The notes under the pieces: generated by a model | Databases searched by the model: none | Told to the model about the DNA's origin: nothing | What the model saw: the letters and a program-made list of their open reading frames with translations, nothing else | Made by a program: the position numbers and the translations under genes | DNA from: an uncultured Clostridium sp. | Lineage (GTDB): Bacteria > Bacillota > Clostridia > Oscillospirales > Acutalibacteraceae | Direction: 5' to 3' | Assembly: GCA_900547915.1 (NCBI GenBank) | Contig: URIN01000008.1 | Location: forward strand, 1 to 14,283 | DNA length: 14,283 bases | In this document: one piece after another, positions 6,878-14,283 of the stretch | Numbering within the stretch: the first letter of the stretch is position 1 | Layout of the letters: each line of letters starts with the position of its first letter

Positions 6878-8326
6878 ATGAAATTATCCGAAATACTAAA
6901 AGGGATAAATGTAAAAAACACTTATGAAGATTGCGAGATCACGAATGTTACGCAGGATTCAAGAATGATTGAAGAAGGCTGTTTGTTTGTATGTATCAAG
7001 GGAGGCACCTTTGACGGTCATTCAGCCGCAAGAGAAGCACTTGAAAAAGGTGCAGCAGCAGTTCTTGTTCAGGTTGATCTCGGCCTTGACAGGCAGATAA
7101 TAACAGATGATACAAGGGCAGTGTATTCTTCAGTTTGCGCAAACTTTTTCGGTAATCCTGCCGGTAATCTCAAACTTATCGGTATTACAGGTACAAACGG
7201 AAAAACAACAACCACTTTTCTTATGAAGCAAATTCTCGAAAGCGCAGGTAAAAAAGTGGGACTTATCGGTACGGTGCAGAATATGGTGGGTTCAGAGATA
7301 TATCCTGCCAAATTCACAACACCGGATCCTTATGAACTTCAAAAACTGTTTTCTCTTATGGTTAAAGCCGGCTGTGAATACTGTGTAATGGAAGTTTCTT
7401 CACAGGCGCTCGCACAGGGCAGGGTAAACGGGCTTGAGTTTGAAGTTGCAGCTTTTTCAAATTTAACTCAGGATCATCTTGATTATCATAAAACTTTTGA
7501 GAACTATTTCGAGGCAAAAAGAATTCTTTTCAAGCACTGTAAAACAGCAGTAACAAATGCAGATGATCCCAACGGACTTAAAATTGTTGCGGATTTTCCC
7601 TGCAAAGTGGTCACATATGCAGTGAATACGAATGAAGCGGATTTTGTTGCCAAAAACGTTAAGTTTAAACCGAATGGCGTGGAATATGATCTTGTATGTG
7701 AACTTATTGGTAAGGTTCATTGCCCGATACCCGGCAGATTTTCAGTATATAATTCACTATGCGCCGCTTCTGTTGCAGTAACGCTCGGAATAGAATTCGG
7801 TACCGTGCTTGACGCTGTTTCAAAATCATCAGGGGTCAAGGGCAGAATTGAAGTCGTACCTACCCCCGGTACAGACTATACGGTTATAATAGATTATGCT
7901 CATTCACCGGACGGACTGGAAAATATTATTACTTCTCTTCGTGAGATAGCAAAAGGACGTGTGGTAACCGTTTTCGGCTGCGGCGGAGACAGAGACAAAA
8001 CCAAGCGCCCCAAAATGGGTAAGATAGCGGCAGAGCTTTCCGATTACTGCGTTGTAACTTCAGATAATCCCCGCTCAGAAAATCCTTCAATGATAATAAA
8101 AGATATTCTTGAGGGCATGAAGGGTGTTTCAACTCCGTATACCGTTGTTGAAAACCGCAAAGAGGCAATCAGATGGGCAATGGAAAATGCACACAAGGAC
8201 GATATTATTCTTCTTGCGGGCAAGGGCCACGAAACTTATCAGATCTTGCCTACAGGCACAATTCATTTTGATGAGCGAGAGGCGGTAGCCGAAATATTAA
8301 ATGATTTAAATAAAAACAAGGAATAA
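6878..8326 (+). CDS. murE: UDP-MurNAc-L-Ala-D-Glu:meso-diaminopimelate ligase MurE
   Basis: A 482-residue ATP-dependent ligase adding the third stem-peptide residue in the cytoplasm. It has the Mur ligase P-loop GITGTNGKTTTT (102-113), TTPDPYEL (147-154), MEVSSQAL (171-178), NLTQDHLDYH (195-204) and the lysine in YFEAKRILF (K214), which in the family is carbamylated and helps hold Mg2+. The central-to-C-terminal part shows IIDYAHSPD (337-345), GCGGDRDKTKRPKM (367-380) and GKGHETYQ (448-455). DNPRSENP (396-403) is the DNPR-type motif of diaminopimelate-adding MurE enzymes, as opposed to the lysine-adding type, so the organism should have meso-DAP peptidoglycan. Start supported by TGGGGGA 6 nt upstream. 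murF would often follow, but mraY comes next. Confidence 0.96.
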   Translation: MKLSEILKGINVKNTYEDCEITNVTQDSRMIEEGCLFVCIKGGTFDGHSAAREALEKGAAAVLVQVDLGLDRQIITDDTRAVYSSVCANFFGNPAGNLKLIGITGTNGKTTTTFLMKQILESAGKKVGLIGTVQNMVGSEIYPAKFTTPDPYELQKLFSLMVKAGCEYCVMEVSSQALAQGRVNGLEFEVAAFSNLTQDHLDYHKTFENYFEAKRILFKHCKTAVTNADDPNGLKIVADFPCKVVTYAVNTNEADFVAKNVKFKPNGVEYDLVCELIGKVHCPIPGRFSVYNSLCAASVAVTLGIEFGTVLDAVSKSSGVKGRIEVVPTPGTDYTVIIDYAHSPDGLENIITSLREIAKGRVVTVFGCGGDRDKTKRPKMGKIAAELSDYCVVTSDNPRSENPSMIIKDILEGMKGVSTPYTVVENRKEAIRWAMENAHKDDIILLAGKGHETYQILPTGTIHFDEREAVAEILNDLNKNKE

Positions 8327-8329
8327 TAA

Positions 8330-8336
8330 AAGGTGG
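8330..8336 (+). promoter_or_regulatory. Ribosome binding site deciding the mraY start
   Basis: AAGGTGG is 8 nt upstream of the ATG at 8345. An in-frame GTG at 8333 would fall inside this site and has no Shine-Dalgarno sequence of its own, so the ATG is preferred. Confidence 0.75.
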
Positions 8337-8344
8337 GAAATCAA

Positions 8345-9397
8345 ATGAGTATAACAGCCGCAGCAGCAATCGCCGCCGTTATTGGCTTTGCCGTAACAGC
8401 CGCCCTCGGTTTTGTAATCATACCATGGCTTCATAAGCTTAAATTCGGGCAGACCATTCTTGATATCGGCCCCAAATGGCATAAGAAAAAACAAGGCACA
8501 CCCAACATGGGCGGTCTCATGTTCATTGTCGGTATATTTTGCGCGTTCATTCTGTCAGCAGTAATCTTTACAGGGCTTGGCGGAAATCTTGAAACAGATT
8601 ATTCGGCAATAATAACAGGCAGAGAAAAAACTCTGCTCATAGCGGGTCTTTTGCTTGCTCTGGGCTGTGGCATAGTCGGTTTTGCAGATGACTTCACAAA
8701 GATAAAGCTTAAAAGGAACGAAGGTCTTACACCTAAGCAGAAAACCTTTGGCCAGTTGATTATGGTAATCGGCTATGTAACTACTCTGTGGATATCTAAA
8801 AATACAGTTTGGTATTTTCCATTTATAGGAACAGTTGATTTTTCAAAAAACTTTTTTACGGGCATAATATTTTGGGCGCTGTCAGTTGTAATAGTGTATG
8901 GCTGTGTAAACAGTGTAAACCTTACAGACGGAATTGACGGTCTTTGTTCTTCAGTAACCGCAACAGTTGCAGTTACATTCTTGATTATCGCTTTTTCTGA
9001 TAAGTTCGCTGGTCTTGGCATTCTTTCAGCTTCTCTTCTAGGAGCAATGTGCGGTTTCCTCTGCTGGAACTGGAACCCTGCAAAGGTATTTATGGGAGAT
9101 ACAGGCTCTCTTTTCCTCGGCGGTCTCGTAGCTTCTCTCGGCTTTACAATCAAATGCCCGTTTTTGCTTTTGCCAATCGGCATAATCTATGTCTGCGAAA
9201 CAATGAGCGATATTATCCAGATAGGTTATTTCAAGATGACTCACGGAAAACGTATTTTCAAAATGGCTCCTATCCATCACCATTTTGAAATGTGCGGCTG
9301 GAAAGAAAAGAAAATATGCGTTGTATTTTCAATTGTAAATATTATAGGCTGCGTTATAGCTGTTTTGTGTTATATATTCGGAAATACAAACGCTTAA
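8345..9397 (+). CDS. mraY: Phospho-N-acetylmuramoyl-pentapeptide-transferase MraY
   Basis: A 350-residue polytopic membrane enzyme that transfers phospho-MurNAc-pentapeptide to undecaprenyl phosphate, making lipid I. Motifs with numbering from the ATG at 8345: QGTPNMGGLM (50-59), GFADDFTK (112-119; D115/D116 of the catalytic Asp pair), NEGLTPKQK (125-133), NLTDGIDG (192-199), MGDTGSL (250-256) and the terminal APIHHHFE (308-315). About ten membrane helices are visible. The frame is open to a GTG four codons upstream, but the ribosome binding site overlaps that codon. Starts 18 nt after murE. The usual neighbours murF (before) and murD (after) are both missing; ftsW follows. Confidence 0.96.
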   Translation: MSITAAAAIAAVIGFAVTAALGFVIIPWLHKLKFGQTILDIGPKWHKKKQGTPNMGGLMFIVGIFCAFILSAVIFTGLGGNLETDYSAIITGREKTLLIAGLLLALGCGIVGFADDFTKIKLKRNEGLTPKQKTFGQLIMVIGYVTTLWISKNTVWYFPFIGTVDFSKNFFTGIIFWALSVVIVYGCVNSVNLTDGIDGLCSSVTATVAVTFLIIAFSDKFAGLGILSASLLGAMCGFLCWNWNPAKVFMGDTGSLFLGGLVASLGFTIKCPFLLLPIGIIYVCETMSDIIQIGYFKMTHGKRIFKMAPIHHHFEMCGWKEKKICVVFSIVNIIGCVIAVLCYIFGNTNA

Positions 9398-9445
9398 TAT
9401 AATTTAAATTATTTAAAAATTACTATTACAGAAAGGAAGAAAGCA

Positions 9446-10741
9446 ATGCCGGATAAACTTACCCCTCCGATTAGATATGACAGGCAAAAAAACCGTGCAG
9501 GCAAAAAATCACGCGGTTCGGTAATGCCGGAAGGTGGGGAGAAAATAATACGTCCGCAAAAGGGATTGAGATTCAATGAACTCAGAAAATCTTTCTTCAT
9601 TACCGGCGCATTTGATATTCCGTTTTTTGCACTAACGATAATAATTCTTGCAATCGGGCTTGTAATGCTTTTTTCCGCGTCATACCCGTATTCCTATTTT
9701 GAATCGGGAAATTCATATCACTATTTCATAAGGCAGCTGATTTTTGCTGTTATAGGCGTTGCTGCAATGCTGTTTATTTCAAAAATAAACTACAAAATAT
9801 TCAAAGCCGCGGCACCTTATCTTTTGGGTCTAACGCTGTTTTTGCTTGTTTTAGTTCTTTTTTATCATACAAGCATATCATCTGAAGCAGGTGAGGATTT
9901 CAGGCGCTATATACCTGTAGGCGGCTTGTTTACGTTTCAGCCGTCAGATATAGCAAAGTTCACTCTTATCACAACATTAGCAACATATATAAGTATGTTT
10001 TCTAAAAAAATGAATACTTTCAAATATGGTATTCTTATTCCCGCCGCAATAATTCTTGTTTACTGTTTACTTATAATGGCTGAAAACCATGTATCGGGAA
10101 CTATTATTGTAGGTGTTATCGGCGTTTGCTTAATGTTCGTGGGAGGCTCAAATAAAAAGATTTTTATAGTTGGTGTTGCACTGGTAGCCGCTGCATGCTT
10201 TGTTGTTTTCAACTTTCCGCAGATACTGCCCGAATATGTTCAGGAAAAACTTAAAGCTTTCACCGATAAAAGCTATGACCCTCTCGGCGCACGCTGGCAG
10301 ACTAACAATTCGTTGTACGCAATAGGCTCGGGTGGTATGTTTGGAGTTGGACTTGGTAATTCTAAACAAAAATATCTGTATGTTTCCGAACCACAGAATG
10401 ACTTTATTTTTTCAATCGTTTGTGAAGAACTCGGTTTCGTAGGTGCAGCAGTGATTATACTCCTTTTTGCTGCTCTTGTTATCCGAGCTTTCAAAATAGC
10501 TGTTTCAGTCAAGGATAAATTTGCATCTCTTGTTGTTATAGGTATTGCAATTCAGCTTGGAGTACAAGTGGCGCTGAATATTCTTGTTGTAACAGATTCA
10601 ATTCCGAATACAGGTATCGCGCTTCCGTTTTTCAGTTATGGCGGAACCGCGTTGATGATGATATTAGGCGAAATGGGCGTTGTGCTCAGCATATCACGCC
10701 GAGCCAATCAAAAAAAGGCTGATGTTCAGTCTGTTGAATAG
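9446..10741 (+). CDS. ftsW: Septal peptidoglycan glycosyltransferase FtsW (SEDS family)
   Basis: A 431-residue SEDS polymerase that joins lipid II into glycan strands, working with the class B PBP of the same cluster. About ten membrane helices start near residue 57 after an unusually long, basic cytoplasmic N-terminus. Family motifs: GLVMLFSAS (71-79), FQPSDIAKF (164-172), RWQTNNSLYAIGSGG (283-297), GVGLGNSKQKY (300-310), EPQNDFIFSIVCEELGF (315-331) and SYGGTALM (397-404). D319 in the external loop before helix-spanning 'FIF' corresponds to the essential catalytic Asp of SEDS enzymes. The usual 'PDLGT' stretch reads ENHVSGT (213-219), a variant. Assigned FtsW rather than RodA or SpoVE by cluster position; SpoVE is a close relative and cannot be fully excluded. 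Start has GAAAGGAAG just upstream. Confidence 0.92.
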   Translation: MPDKLTPPIRYDRQKNRAGKKSRGSVMPEGGEKIIRPQKGLRFNELRKSFFITGAFDIPFFALTIIILAIGLVMLFSASYPYSYFESGNSYHYFIRQLIFAVIGVAAMLFISKINYKIFKAAAPYLLGLTLFLLVLVLFYHTSISSEAGEDFRRYIPVGGLFTFQPSDIAKFTLITTLATYISMFSKKMNTFKYGILIPAAIILVYCLLIMAENHVSGTIIVGVIGVCLMFVGGSNKKIFIVGVALVAAACFVVFNFPQILPEYVQEKLKAFTDKSYDPLGARWQTNNSLYAIGSGGMFGVGLGNSKQKYLYVSEPQNDFIFSIVCEELGFVGAAVIILLFAALVIRAFKIAVSVKDKFASLVVIGIAIQLGVQVALNILVVTDSIPNTGIALPFFSYGGTALMMILGEMGVVLSISRRANQKKADVQSVE

Positions 10742-10749
10742 GAGTTTAA

Positions 10750-11868
10750 ATGAAGATTTTATTTGCTACGGGCGGAACAGCGGGGCATATCAATCCGGCT
10801 CTTGCGGTTGCGTCTTACATAAGGGAAAATTATAAGGATACAGAGATCTTGTTTGTGGGTACTTCAGACCATATGGAGGCAAGGCTTGTGCCCAAAGCGG
10901 GTTTTGATTTTAAAACCGTTGATATTTCGGGCTTTCGCCGCTCACTTTCACCCTCTGCAATCGTTTATAATATTAAAACGGTATTCAGAATATTCAAGTC
11001 AAAGGGGCAGAGTAAAAAAATCATCAAAGAATTTGCTCCTGATGTCTGCGTAGGTTTCGGAGGCTATGTTTCCGGCCCGGTTATTGAGGAAGCGGCAGAG
11101 CTTAAGATTCCCACTTGTATTCACGAGCAGAACGCTTTCCCCGGTATAACCAATAAAACGCTTGCCAAAAAGGTTGATGCCGTTATGGTGACCGTAGAGG
11201 ACGCTGTTGCAAGGCTTGAGTCAAAAAACACTCCAGTAGTAACGGGTCTGCCCGTAAGAGGAGAAATATTGAAGGCTGACCGTGATTTTGCAAGAGCGCA
11301 GCTCGGTATAGGCGATAAACCGCTGGTGCTTTCATTCGGCGGCTCTCTCGGGGCAGCGCCTATAAATGAAGCTATGTATGATATATTACTTAAAAGCGCA
11401 GAGAGCGGTAAGTATTATCATATACATTCCGTTGGCACAAACGGCGGAGAATATCTTGATAAATTTGAGAAAGCCGGATTTAAGGACGGCAGAAAAGGAA
11501 CTGTCGAAGTCAGGAAGTATATAGATAATATGGATATCTGTATGGCTGCTGCTGATCTTGTTATCGGCAGAGCGGGAGCTTCAACTTTGTCTGAGATTGA
11601 AGCGCTCGGCAAAGCTTCAATACTTATTCCAAGTCCTTACGTTGCCGAAAATCATCAGTACCATAATGCTATGGCACTGGTAAAAAGAAACGCCGCAAGA
11701 ATCATTGAAGAAAGTGATCTTACTTCAGAGCGGCTTCAAAGTGTTATTGACGAAGTTCTTTCAAATAAAGAAGAACTTGCTGAAATTGAAAAAAATGCCA
11801 AAGGTATGGCAATTAATGATTCTGCAAAAAAAATAGCAGAGATTATAGTGTCTCTCGGAAGTAAATAA
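10750..11868 (+). CDS. murG: UDP-GlcNAc:lipid I N-acetylglucosaminyltransferase MurG
   Basis: A 372-residue GT-B fold enzyme at the inner face of the membrane, adding GlcNAc to lipid I to make lipid II. Visible motifs: N-terminal glycine loop GGTAGHINPALA (8-19; Ala where many have Gly), VGFGGYVSGP (101-110), IHEQNAFPG (124-132), FGGSLGA (196-202), the UDP-GlcNAc binding GRAGASTLSE (273-282) and AENHQYHNA (299-307). The start ATG has AGGAG overlapping the ftsW stop codon (10740-10744) at 5 nt spacing, so translation is probably coupled to ftsW. Length and motifs are complete. Confidence 0.96.
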   Translation: MKILFATGGTAGHINPALAVASYIRENYKDTEILFVGTSDHMEARLVPKAGFDFKTVDISGFRRSLSPSAIVYNIKTVFRIFKSKGQSKKIIKEFAPDVCVGFGGYVSGPVIEEAAELKIPTCIHEQNAFPGITNKTLAKKVDAVMVTVEDAVARLESKNTPVVTGLPVRGEILKADRDFARAQLGIGDKPLVLSFGGSLGAAPINEAMYDILLKSAESGKYYHIHSVGTNGGEYLDKFEKAGFKDGRKGTVEVRKYIDNMDICMAAADLVIGRAGASTLSEIEALGKASILIPSPYVAENHQYHNAMALVKRNAARIIEESDLTSERLQSVIDEVLSNKEELAEIEKNAKGMAINDSAKKIAEIIVSLGSK

Positions 11869-11916
11869 TTTAGCAAAGAGCCGTTGTTTGCATAGAATAA
11901 TACAGAATATGCAGGC

Positions 11917-11922
11917 AGGTGG
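11917..11922 (+). promoter_or_regulatory. Ribosome binding site deciding the murA start
   Basis: AGGTGG ends 5 nt before the TTG at 11928. An in-frame GTG at 11919 lies within this site and has only a weak AGG three nt before it, so the TTG is preferred. Confidence 0.7.
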
Positions 11923-11927
11923 CTAAT

Positions 11928-13190
11928 TTGGAAAAACTTATAATAACCGGTAATCAGCCTCTCGGCGGTGAAATATCCGTACACGGCTCAAAAAACGCGG
12001 TATTGCCAATACTTGCGGCAACATTGCTCATAAGGGGAGAAACAGTTTTACATAATGTTCCCAATCTGAGCGATGTAAACGCATCAATAGAGATTTTAAG
12101 ACATTTAGGTGCTCGCGTTGCACGAGAAAAAAGTTCGCTTATTATCGATACTTCTAATATAGTTAATAATGATATTCCCGAGGAAATGATGCGCGAAATG
12201 CGCTCTTCAATTATATTCCTGGGTTCGCTTGCAACTCGCTGCAAGGAGGCGCTTATATGCCCACCTGGCGGTTGTGATATAGGCGTAAGACCTATCGATC
12301 TGCACCTTAGCTCTCTTAAAAAGCTTGGCGCTCAAATTACTGAAAACGGAAGTTGTATTCATTGCCGTGCTCCAAAGTTACACGGGGCAAAAATATTTCT
12401 CACATTTCCAAGCGTGGGTGCAACAGAAAATATTATAATTTCTTCAGTTTTGGCGAGGGGCAAAACAACCATCATAAACGCAGCCAGAGAGCCTGAAATA
12501 AGTGACCTTGCGTCATTTCTTAATTCGTGCGGAGCAAAAATTTTTGGTGCGGGCGAAAGCACTGTTGAGATAGAGGGCGTTGATGAACTTTATCCAAATT
12601 CGCATACTATTATTCCTGACAGAATTGTAGCTTCAACATATATGTGTGCAGGTGCGCTTCAGGCAAAAGAGCTTGTAATTAAAAATATCCGTGCTGCGCA
12701 TCTTGTCCCCATAATTCCCGTTTTTACTGAAATGGGTTGCAGAATTTATCTTTCGGGAAACGATCTTAAACTTGTATCACCAAAGAGACTAAAACGGGTT
12801 AAAAATATAAAAACCATGCCGTATCCGGGCTTTCCAACGGATTGCCAGAGCATACTTATGGCGGTTTTATCAAAGGCAAAGGGTACTTCTGTATTCAATG
12901 AAAGTGTTTTTGACAGCAGATATAAGCATATAAGCGAACTTCGTCGTTTTGGTGCAGATATCACAGTCAATGACAGAATAGCTGTTGTAAACGGCGTCAG
13001 AGAGCTTTACGGAGCAAATGTATATTCAACCGACTTGCGCGGTGGTGCTTCTCTTGTGCTCGCAGCTCTTGCCGCAAACGGCACTTCAACAGTAGGAAAT
13101 TTATCTCATATTGACAGAGGTTATGAATATATAGAAAAGAATCTCAGAAAAATAGGAGCGGTTATAGAGAGAAAAGATTATGAAGGATAA
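11928..13190 (+). CDS. murA: UDP-N-acetylglucosamine 1-carboxyvinyltransferase MurA
   Basis: A 420-residue cytoplasmic enzyme transferring enolpyruvate from PEP to UDP-GlcNAc, the first committed step of peptidoglycan synthesis and the fosfomycin target. Numbered from the TTG at 11928: GSKNAVLP with K22 and N23, the same numbers as in E. coli MurA, which supports this start; the active-site loop PPGGCDIGVRPIDLHL with the fosfomycin-reactive C116 (so predicted sensitive type, not Asp variant); FPTDCQS and TDLRGGASLVLAA near the C-terminus. The frame extends three codons upstream to a GTG that overlaps the ribosome binding site. Located where murB sits in Bacillus; many Clostridia have a murA copy here. 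Gap of 59 nt after murG without a clear promoter; overlaps ftsQ by 11 bp. Confidence 0.94.
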   Translation: MEKLIITGNQPLGGEISVHGSKNAVLPILAATLLIRGETVLHNVPNLSDVNASIEILRHLGARVAREKSSLIIDTSNIVNNDIPEEMMREMRSSIIFLGSLATRCKEALICPPGGCDIGVRPIDLHLSSLKKLGAQITENGSCIHCRAPKLHGAKIFLTFPSVGATENIIISSVLARGKTTIINAAREPEISDLASFLNSCGAKIFGAGESTVEIEGVDELYPNSHTIIPDRIVASTYMCAGALQAKELVIKNIRAAHLVPIIPVFTEMGCRIYLSGNDLKLVSPKRLKRVKNIKTMPYPGFPTDCQSILMAVLSKAKGTSVFNESVFDSRYKHISELRRFGADITVNDRIAVVNGVRELYGANVYSTDLRGGASLVLAALAANGTSTVGNLSHIDRGYEYIEKNLRKIGAVIERKDYEG

Positions 13191-14091
13191 TAAAAAAAGG
13201 AAGCGGAGCGTCTCCGAAAAAAGCTATGCTTCAAGAGCACCGCTCAGTGATCTGGAGCCGCCGCAGATTTACAGGGGAAACAGTCAGCGGGGAAGAGCAT
13301 TATCAAAAGAGCCCACAAGAAATCAAACACGCCGCAGGCAAAATAAAAAAAGGCGGTTAAAAAACAGCGTCAGAAGAGCGCTGCTCGCGTTTTGCCTGTT
13401 GGTGGTGCTTATAGCGTTCGGGGTAACTCTTTCCCTTACAGTGTTTTTTAAAACTGAGATAATAACGGCACAGGGAAGCGGCATCTACGCTGAGCAGCAG
13501 ATAATTGATGCGTCAGGTATCAATTCAGAAAACAATTTGTTTTTGATTGATAAAGATGAAATATCAAGCAGAATAACTCGCCAGTTGCCGTATATAGGCA
13601 AAGTTACAGTTGAAAGAAAACTGCCCAATACAGTTAATATAGAAGTGTCTGATACATTTGCTTCTTATGCAGTTGAAAATCCTGATGGCTCATATATTCT
13701 TATGGATGCAGATTTCAAAGTGCTTGATAACGCCTCCGCCCAAAATCCGGCTGACACAGTAATGATAAGCAAGGCAGATATAAGTAAATCAGATCCCGGT
13801 TCAGAAATAGTGTTCAGTGATAAAGCAGTTCAAGACAGGATCGCTCAGATTGCTAAGGCTGTTAATGAGGCAGAAATGACCCAGGCAACTGAAATATATA
13901 CAGAGGGCGTAAACAGTAATTACATAGTCTATATGGATCGTATAACATTTGAATTGGGAAGTCTTGATAACCTTGATGATAAGATTGTAAGAGGTCTTGC
14001 ATCGTGTGAAAAGCTTGATGAGAACGGTTCAAATATGCGGGGAAACTTGAATTTAACTGTTGACAAGCAATCGTACTTTACACCTGAATAA
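13180..14091 (+). CDS. ftsQ: Cell division protein FtsQ/DivIB
   Basis: A 303-residue bitopic membrane protein: a long, very basic cytoplasmic N-terminus (1-67, rich in Arg/Lys), one membrane helix (about 68-90), a POTRA domain (about 92-158: FKTEIITAQGSGIY at its start, then LPYIGKVTVERKLPNTVNIEVSD) and a beta-domain containing the typical YILMDADFKVLD (172-183). It forms the FtsQ/DivIB-FtsL-DivIC complex that controls septal synthesis. The start ATG lies 11 bp inside murA (ATGAAGGATAATAA holds the murA stop), with only a weak GAGAG before it, so translation is coupled to murA. Sequence conservation in this family is low; POTRA layout plus position make the call good. Confidence 0.88.
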   Translation: MKDNKKRKRSVSEKSYASRAPLSDLEPPQIYRGNSQRGRALSKEPTRNQTRRRQNKKRRLKNSVRRALLAFCLLVVLIAFGVTLSLTVFFKTEIITAQGSGIYAEQQIIDASGINSENNLFLIDKDEISSRITRQLPYIGKVTVERKLPNTVNIEVSDTFASYAVENPDGSYILMDADFKVLDNASAQNPADTVMISKADISKSDPGSEIVFSDKAVQDRIAQIAKAVNEAEMTQATEIYTEGVNSNYIVYMDRITFELGSLDNLDDKIVRGLASCEKLDENGSNMRGNLNLTVDKQSYFTPE

Positions 14092-14134
14092 TGTAAAATT
14101 TACTGTAAAGAAAATCACTTTACAAAATTTTACA
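14092..14134 (+). terminator. AT-rich hairpin directly after ftsQ (possible terminator)
   Basis: TGTAAAATTT (14092-14101), a 2-nt bulge AC, then TGTAAAG (14104-14110) pair with CTTTACA (14118-14124) and AAATTTTACA (14125-14134) around a 7-nt loop: 17 base pairs in all. It begins at the first base after the ftsQ stop. The following sequence (ATTTTCAACAAAAATTTT) is only loosely T-rich and the stem is A+T-rich, so termination would be weak. The inverted TGTAAA units could instead be protein binding sites. Confidence 0.45.
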
Positions 14135-14235
14135 ATTTTCAACAAAAATTTTATGATTTGTCTAATATGCACAAATTATAATTCAAATCTTTTCTAAAGT
14201 TTGAAATAAATAATCATGAAAAGTAGAAAAAAATA

Positions 14236-14264
14236 TTGCAAAACGATTACAATATTGTTACAAT
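14236..14264 (+). promoter_or_regulatory. Promoter for the gene beyond the window
   Basis: -35 TTGCAA (4/6 match, 14236-14241), 17-nt spacer, -10 TACAAT (14259-14264) preceded by TGT, making an extended -10. The spacer contains a perfect 10-bp palindrome ACAATATTGT (14249-14258). It points out of the window. The next gene is not visible; ftsZ would be usual after ftsQ. Confidence 0.6.
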
Positions 14265-14283
14265 AAGAAAGTAAAGACAACTC

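Noticed and set aside
8773..9183. Long minus-strand open frame (136 codons) inside mraY
   Set aside because: Antisense to conserved mraY motifs, no ribosome binding site or family resemblance; a shadow of the real gene.
14158..14182. TTGTCT ... TATAAT as a second promoter after ftsQ
   Set aside because: The spacing is only 13 nt and no acceptable -35 lies at 16-18 nt.
14153..14197. Short ATG frame of about 14 codons after ftsQ
   Set aside because: No ribosome binding site and extreme A+T composition; chance frame.

Overview
This window is the front part of a division and cell wall (dcw) cluster from a low-GC Gram-positive bacterium. It is most likely a member of the Clostridia, and the Ruminococcus/Oscillospiraceae side is a reasonable guess. 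The support is the gene order mraZ-rsmH-ftsL-pbp-murE-mraY-ftsW-murG-murA-ftsQ, with murA rather than murB between murG and ftsQ. Consensus sigma-A promoters, strong AGGAGG-type ribosome binding sites, a MurE with the meso-diaminopimelate signature DNPR, and a class B penicillin-binding protein ending in two PASTA domains also fit. The genus cannot be named from sequence alone.

Positions 1-2330 carry two monocistronic minus-strand genes unrelated to the cluster. One is a YczE/YitT-like membrane protein (32-712) with a perfect consensus promoter and a palindrome over its -10. The other is a GPH-family (MelB-like) sugar:cation symporter (903-2327), with an extended -10 promoter and a 13-bp-stem terminator. 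Positions 2328-2587 are the divergent control region. On the plus strand it holds a perfect TTGACA-17-TATAAT promoter, followed in the mraZ leader by four roughly 10-bp-spaced repeats that look like MraZ boxes.

Positions 2588-14091 are ten co-directional genes. mraZ (TTG start) and rsmH are nearly fused (1-nt gap). ftsL follows with a strong RBS. A G+C-rich hairpin separates ftsL from the transpeptidase gene. murE, mraY, ftsW, murG, murA and ftsQ then run with gaps of 59 nt or less, or an 11-bp overlap (murA/ftsQ). Together they make the lipid-linked precursor (MurA first committed step, MurE meso-DAP addition, MraY lipid I, MurG lipid II), polymerise and cross-link it at the septum (FtsW plus the class B PBP), and scaffold that pair (FtsL, FtsQ/DivIB). 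murF and murD, often found in this cluster on either side of mraY, are absent here. After ftsQ comes 192 nt of AT-rich DNA with a long hairpin and a good promoter pointing out of the window, probably towards the next division gene (ftsZ would be usual).

I found no mobile element, CRISPR array, tRNA/rRNA or phage gene, and no clear new system. The items most worth a second look are the inverted-orientation MraZ-box-like array, the SpoVD-like cysteine pair in the PBP, the operator-like palindromes in two promoters, and the compact cluster lacking murD and murF. Three start codons (symporter, mraY, murA) are placed downstream of the longest possible reading frame on ribosome-binding-site evidence.
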